Assembly (NCBI RefSeq): GCF_001412215.1 | Contig: NZ_LLWP01000001.1 | Span: forward strand, 124,001 to 188,000 | Source of the DNA: Pedobacter sp. Hv1 | Lineage (GTDB): Bacteria; Bacteroidota; Bacteroidia; Sphingobacteriales; Sphingobacteriaceae | Direction of reading: 5' to 3' | Length of the DNA: 64,000 nt | In this document: positions 61,729-64,000 of the stretch, in pieces | Layout of the letters: each line of letters opens with the position of its first letter | Numbering within the stretch: the first letter of the stretch is position 1 | Notes under the pieces: model-generated | What the model was told of the DNA's origin: nothing | Databases searched by the model: none | What the model saw: the letters and a program-made list of their open reading frames with translations, nothing else | Position numbers and translations under genes: made by a program

Positions 61729-62223
61729 ATGGAACGTCATTTAAATTGGACTAAAGGTCTTCTCGATAGCAGTTATCAGCTTTTTGAAGGTGGTGAAATT
61801 AGACACACCTTATTTTTTGACATTTGGAATAATCAAGCCAGAGCCATCAGTCAACAAAGCACCTATCTCTTTAAAGGCAATGGCTTTTTAAATTCAACTA
61901 CCCAAGTATTTGACAATCAAAATAACTTAATTGGGATGATCCAATACCACACTTGGCAGAACAAGGCTATTTTTACCTTAACGTCTGGCGAGGCATACCA
62001 TTGGACTTTCACGAATAGCTGGTATTCAAAATGGATGATTACCGATTCGAAAACGAAACAAATCAATTATGATGCTGACCTTTCTTCTGGAGCAATTATG
62101 GCCAATACGGATGATGAAATTATGCTTTTAACAGGTTTGTACATCAAAGAGCACTATCATAAAGTTATTTATTTAGTACTATTTATTTTATTCGTTACTG
62201 TGATTTGTGGCAGTGGGTTTTAA
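61729..62223 (+). CDS. Protein of unknown function with C-terminal membrane anchor
   Basis: 164 residues. Strand-rich, aromatic body (NSTTQVFDNQNNLIGMIQYHTWQNKAIFTL), then a single hydrophobic segment at the C terminus (about 143-162, ending VICGSGF). The pattern of repeated short strands with W and Y recalls LURP-one/tubby-like folds, but this is only an impression. No signal peptide. Its stop TAA overlaps the stop of the converging DUF502 gene in the tetranucleotide TTAA (62220-62223). Confidence 0.55.
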   Translation: MERHLNWTKGLLDSSYQLFEGGEIRHTLFFDIWNNQARAISQQSTYLFKGNGFLNSTTQVFDNQNNLIGMIQYHTWQNKAIFTLTSGEAYHWTFTNSWYSKWMITDSKTKQINYDADLSSGAIMANTDDEIMLLTGLYIKEHYHKVIYLVLFILFVTVICGSGF

Positions 62224-62810
62224 AAATGACTTACTCCTCCACTTACCACTAATTTCATGGCATCGGCAGCACTCATATTCAACGGTTTGATCTTTTCTTT
62301 GCTTACTACATATACCTGACCTGCAAAAGAATAAGAAAAAGGGAAATAGACAATCACGTCGCCTGGCAGATCTATTTTAGATAGGTCGTTTTGTGTTAAA
62401 AAGCCAATTCTTTTCAGGTTGCCTTCAACCTCAACCAAAACAGGATTATTAAATTTCTTTTCATCGCCTACAAATGCCTCTGTTAGATCTTTAATAGAAG
62501 AGAAAATGAAATTAAGTAGCGGTAACCTGTTCATGGTGCGTTGAAACCAGTTATACATAGGTTCAGTAACAAAATTGGTTACAATAATTCCTGCTACCAA
62601 AATAATGGCAATGACCAAGCCTAAACCTAAACCAGGAATATTGCGATTGGCCCCCGTAAAAGGATCAACGCCTAAAATGTTATTGATATTTAACCAACTG
62701 TCTACAGTAGTTACCGCCCACACCACAATAAAAATGCTTAGGGCAATTGGCACTACAATCAATAATCCTTTGATCAGGTAATTTAATATTGCTCTTCCTA
62801 TCCTATTCAT
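62220..62810 (-). CDS. DUF502 membrane protein
   Basis: 196 residues. Two membrane helices (about 10-33 and 57-82) and the DUF502 hallmarks GLGLGLVIAIILVAGI, the TMNRLPLLNFIFSSIKDL stretch and the final SAADAMKLVVSGG. Function is not established in bacteria; plant relatives are COV proteins. Conserved and usually single-copy in Bacteroidota. It lies 66 bp downstream of the DUF2306-like gene on the same strand. Confidence 0.88.
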   Translation of the reverse strand: MNRIGRAILNYLIKGLLIVVPIALSIFIVVWAVTTVDSWLNINNILGVDPFTGANRNIPGLGLGLVIAIILVAGIIVTNFVTEPMYNWFQRTMNRLPLLNFIFSSIKDLTEAFVGDEKKFNNPVLVEVEGNLKRIGFLTQNDLSKIDLPGDVIVYFPFSYSFAGQVYVVSKEKIKPLNMSAADAMKLVVSGGVSHF

Positions 62811-62876
62811 GCCGCAAAATTAGACAAAATATTATTCAATAGCTCATTTGTTAAATCTTGTCTTGTATTTCTCCGC

Positions 62877-63521
62877 TCATTTGGCAATGCCTTGGAACTT
62901 TTTTGGACGAACGGTTACCATAAACATAACCGCAACCAAGGTTCCTAAAATTGAAGGAATAAATTGGCTATAAGGCTGATATTGTGGAAAAACTGTACCG
63001 GAAAAAGCAGAGAACAGTCCAGTAAGTGCACTCACCATTTTTAAAATATGCTCGTACAGCCATAAATTGGCATATAATCTAGCAGGAATCAGATATCTTA
63101 TTAAATCATAAACGATCAGTAGCACCAAGTAACCCACAGTACTGTAAATGATGACTAGCGACCATATCATGCCAATAGACTTAAAATAGTAGAGAAAATA
63201 GGTTACTGAAATTAAGGCGATGAACGCAACCATAACATCGATCAACTTCACCTTATTCGACTTTGTTTTTAAGATACGGAATCCTGAAAAAGCTTCATAA
63301 CCGACCAATACTGTTATCACTAACAAAAAGGTATTTCTTGCAAATACAAACACCCCAATTAGTCCGGTTAAGATCACTAGCGCTATTAAATATAAAAATA
63401 TTCGTCCCATTAAGCGGTGTGTCTTTTTCCCTTTAGTGGCAATCAAGGCAACTAAGCCCACAATTAATGCCGAAGAGCCTGCAAGCACATGCATTGCAAT
63501 ATTGATGTGGTGTAAATTCAT
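62877..63521 (-). CDS. DUF2306-like multi-pass membrane protein
   Basis: 214 residues with about seven hydrophobic segments. The start HINIAMHVLAGSSALIVGLVAL and KGKKTHRLMGRIFLYLI match the pattern of DUF2306-type proteins, in which conserved His residues in helices suggest, but do not prove, haem or metal binding. Function unknown. It lies directly downstream of an AraC-type regulator gene on the same strand (90-bp gap), which may control it. Confidence 0.68.
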   Translation of the reverse strand: MNLHHINIAMHVLAGSSALIVGLVALIATKGKKTHRLMGRIFLYLIALVILTGLIGVFVFARNTFLLVITVLVGYEAFSGFRILKTKSNKVKLIDVMVAFIALISVTYFLYYFKSIGMIWSLVIIYSTVGYLVLLIVYDLIRYLIPARLYANLWLYEHILKMVSALTGLFSAFSGTVFPQYQPYSQFIPSILGTLVAVMFMVTVRPKKFQGIAK

Positions 63522-63611
63522 AAAAATTTCCTTTGATAATTTTGATGTGGCAAAGGAAGATTTTAAGGCGCAACAAAAAGTCTTAAAAGGTAGGGAAAGA
63601 CCTCTTAAACC

Positions 63612-64000
63612 TTAATTTGTTGATTTTTGATACTGCAATGGTGTTTGACCAGTTGTTGCTTTAAAAATTTTATTGAACGAAGACTTCGAACTAAAGCCAC
63701 TTTCGTAAGCAATACCTAAGATGGAATAATGAGCTAAGGTTGGGTCTTTCAACTTTTCTTTTACAACCGCTACTCTATAACCATTCACAAAATTAAAGAA
63801 GTTAGACTCTGTTTTTTGATTAATAACTTGCGAAAGTTGATTGGGGGTAATGGCCAATTGAGCCGCCAACATGCTTAAACTTAAATTTTCTTGCAAAAAA
63901 GGTTTGCGCTCCTGCATATGTTGTTGCAATTGAACAAAAAGTTGCGTTATTCTTTCATTGGTTAAACCAGAGTTTCTATAACTAACAGATTCAACTTCTT
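63612..64000 (-). CDS. AraC-family transcriptional regulator, 5' end outside window
   Basis: The frame is open to the right edge of the window (reading EVESVSYRNSGLTNERITQ at the edge), so the gene is truncated by the window, not broken. The visible part is the two-helix-turn-helix AraC domain: LSLSMLAAQLAITPNQLSQVI and SILGIAYESGFSSKSSFNKIF, ending ATTGQTPLQYQK. The sequence before it (GLTN...LQQHMQERKPFLQENLS) is typical of Bacteroidota regulators whose N-terminal half is a multi-helix membrane domain. That half would lie beyond 64000. Confidence 0.88.
   Translation of the reverse strand, partial: EVESVSYRNSGLTNERITQLFVQLQQHMQERKPFLQENLSLSMLAAQLAITPNQLSQVINQKTESNFFNFVNGYRVAVVKEKLKDPTLAHYSILGIAYESGFSSKSSFNKIFKATTGQTPLQYQKSTN

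Noticed and set aside
1..64000. tRNA or rRNA genes
   Set aside because: No T-loop-like GGTTCGAATCC context in a cloverleaf and no rRNA-like conserved blocks were found by eye; a covariance-model search would be decisive.

Overview
The window looks like a chromosome segment of a Bacteroidota bacterium, most likely family Sphingobacteriaceae and probably Pedobacter or a close relative. The grounds are low GC, Bacteroidota-type promoters (-33 TTTG, -7 TAnnTTTG) with no clear Shine-Dalgarno sites, a short primary sigma factor of 286 aa, a type III glutamine synthetase, a very large TonB-dependent receptor, DUF2975 proteins and many lipobox proteins. This assignment is inference. I found no rRNA, tRNA, CRISPR array, prophage or intact insertion sequence.

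Layout. 0.3-5.1 kb: fructose-bisphosphatase, a phosphodiesterase, a serine hydrolase, a tRNA methyltransferase and a frameshifted glyoxalase-fold gene. 5.5-17 kb: purL, asnB, a TonB protein, type III glutamine synthetase and purM, i.e. purine and amide-nitrogen metabolism. 17-27.8 kb: dienelactone hydrolase, astacin-like lipoprotein protease, TonB-dependent receptor, lipoamide dehydrogenase, metallo-beta-lactamase-fold protein, metallophosphoesterase and an acetyltransferase. 27.8-29.9 kb: three tandem DUF2975-type membrane proteins with a small XRE regulator. 30.3-40.3 kb: primary sigma factor, long-form GAPDH, aldo/keto reductase, M28 and S41 peptidases, a three-gene unit (LolD-like ATPase, pre-ATP-grasp domain, degenerate HAD protein) and sucC. 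40.8-49.3 kb: two orphan histidine kinases tail to tail, asnS, a glutamate-synthase-like flavoprotein, a YciO/Sua5 protein and nhaA. 49.4-53.5 kb: trpDFBA without trpC, preceded by a Trp-codon leader peptide and attenuator. 53.6-64 kb: a Kir-type potassium channel, two paralogous lipoproteins, hydrolases, recR, a sodium:solute symporter, a LOG-family protein, membrane proteins and an AraC regulator cut by the window edge.

Two things stand out. First, the trp leader has three consecutive Trp codons, a terminator hairpin just before trpD and an alternative antiterminator pairing, with the geometry of ribosome-mediated attenuation. Its promoter is back to back with the potassium channel promoter, and the two -33 boxes form one TTTGCAAA palindrome. 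Second, many intergenic gaps consist of degenerate repeats held in an exact 7-base phase (a second class has an 8-base phase). They often start at or inside the stop codon of a gene, mostly in the same sense-strand orientation, and mostly after genes that lack a hairpin terminator. I do not know a description of this repeat system in this group.

Conserved genes are called with high confidence. Starts were moved inward where a long extension had no family support or overlapped a promoter. No homology search was possible, so all family names come from motifs and remembered family features.
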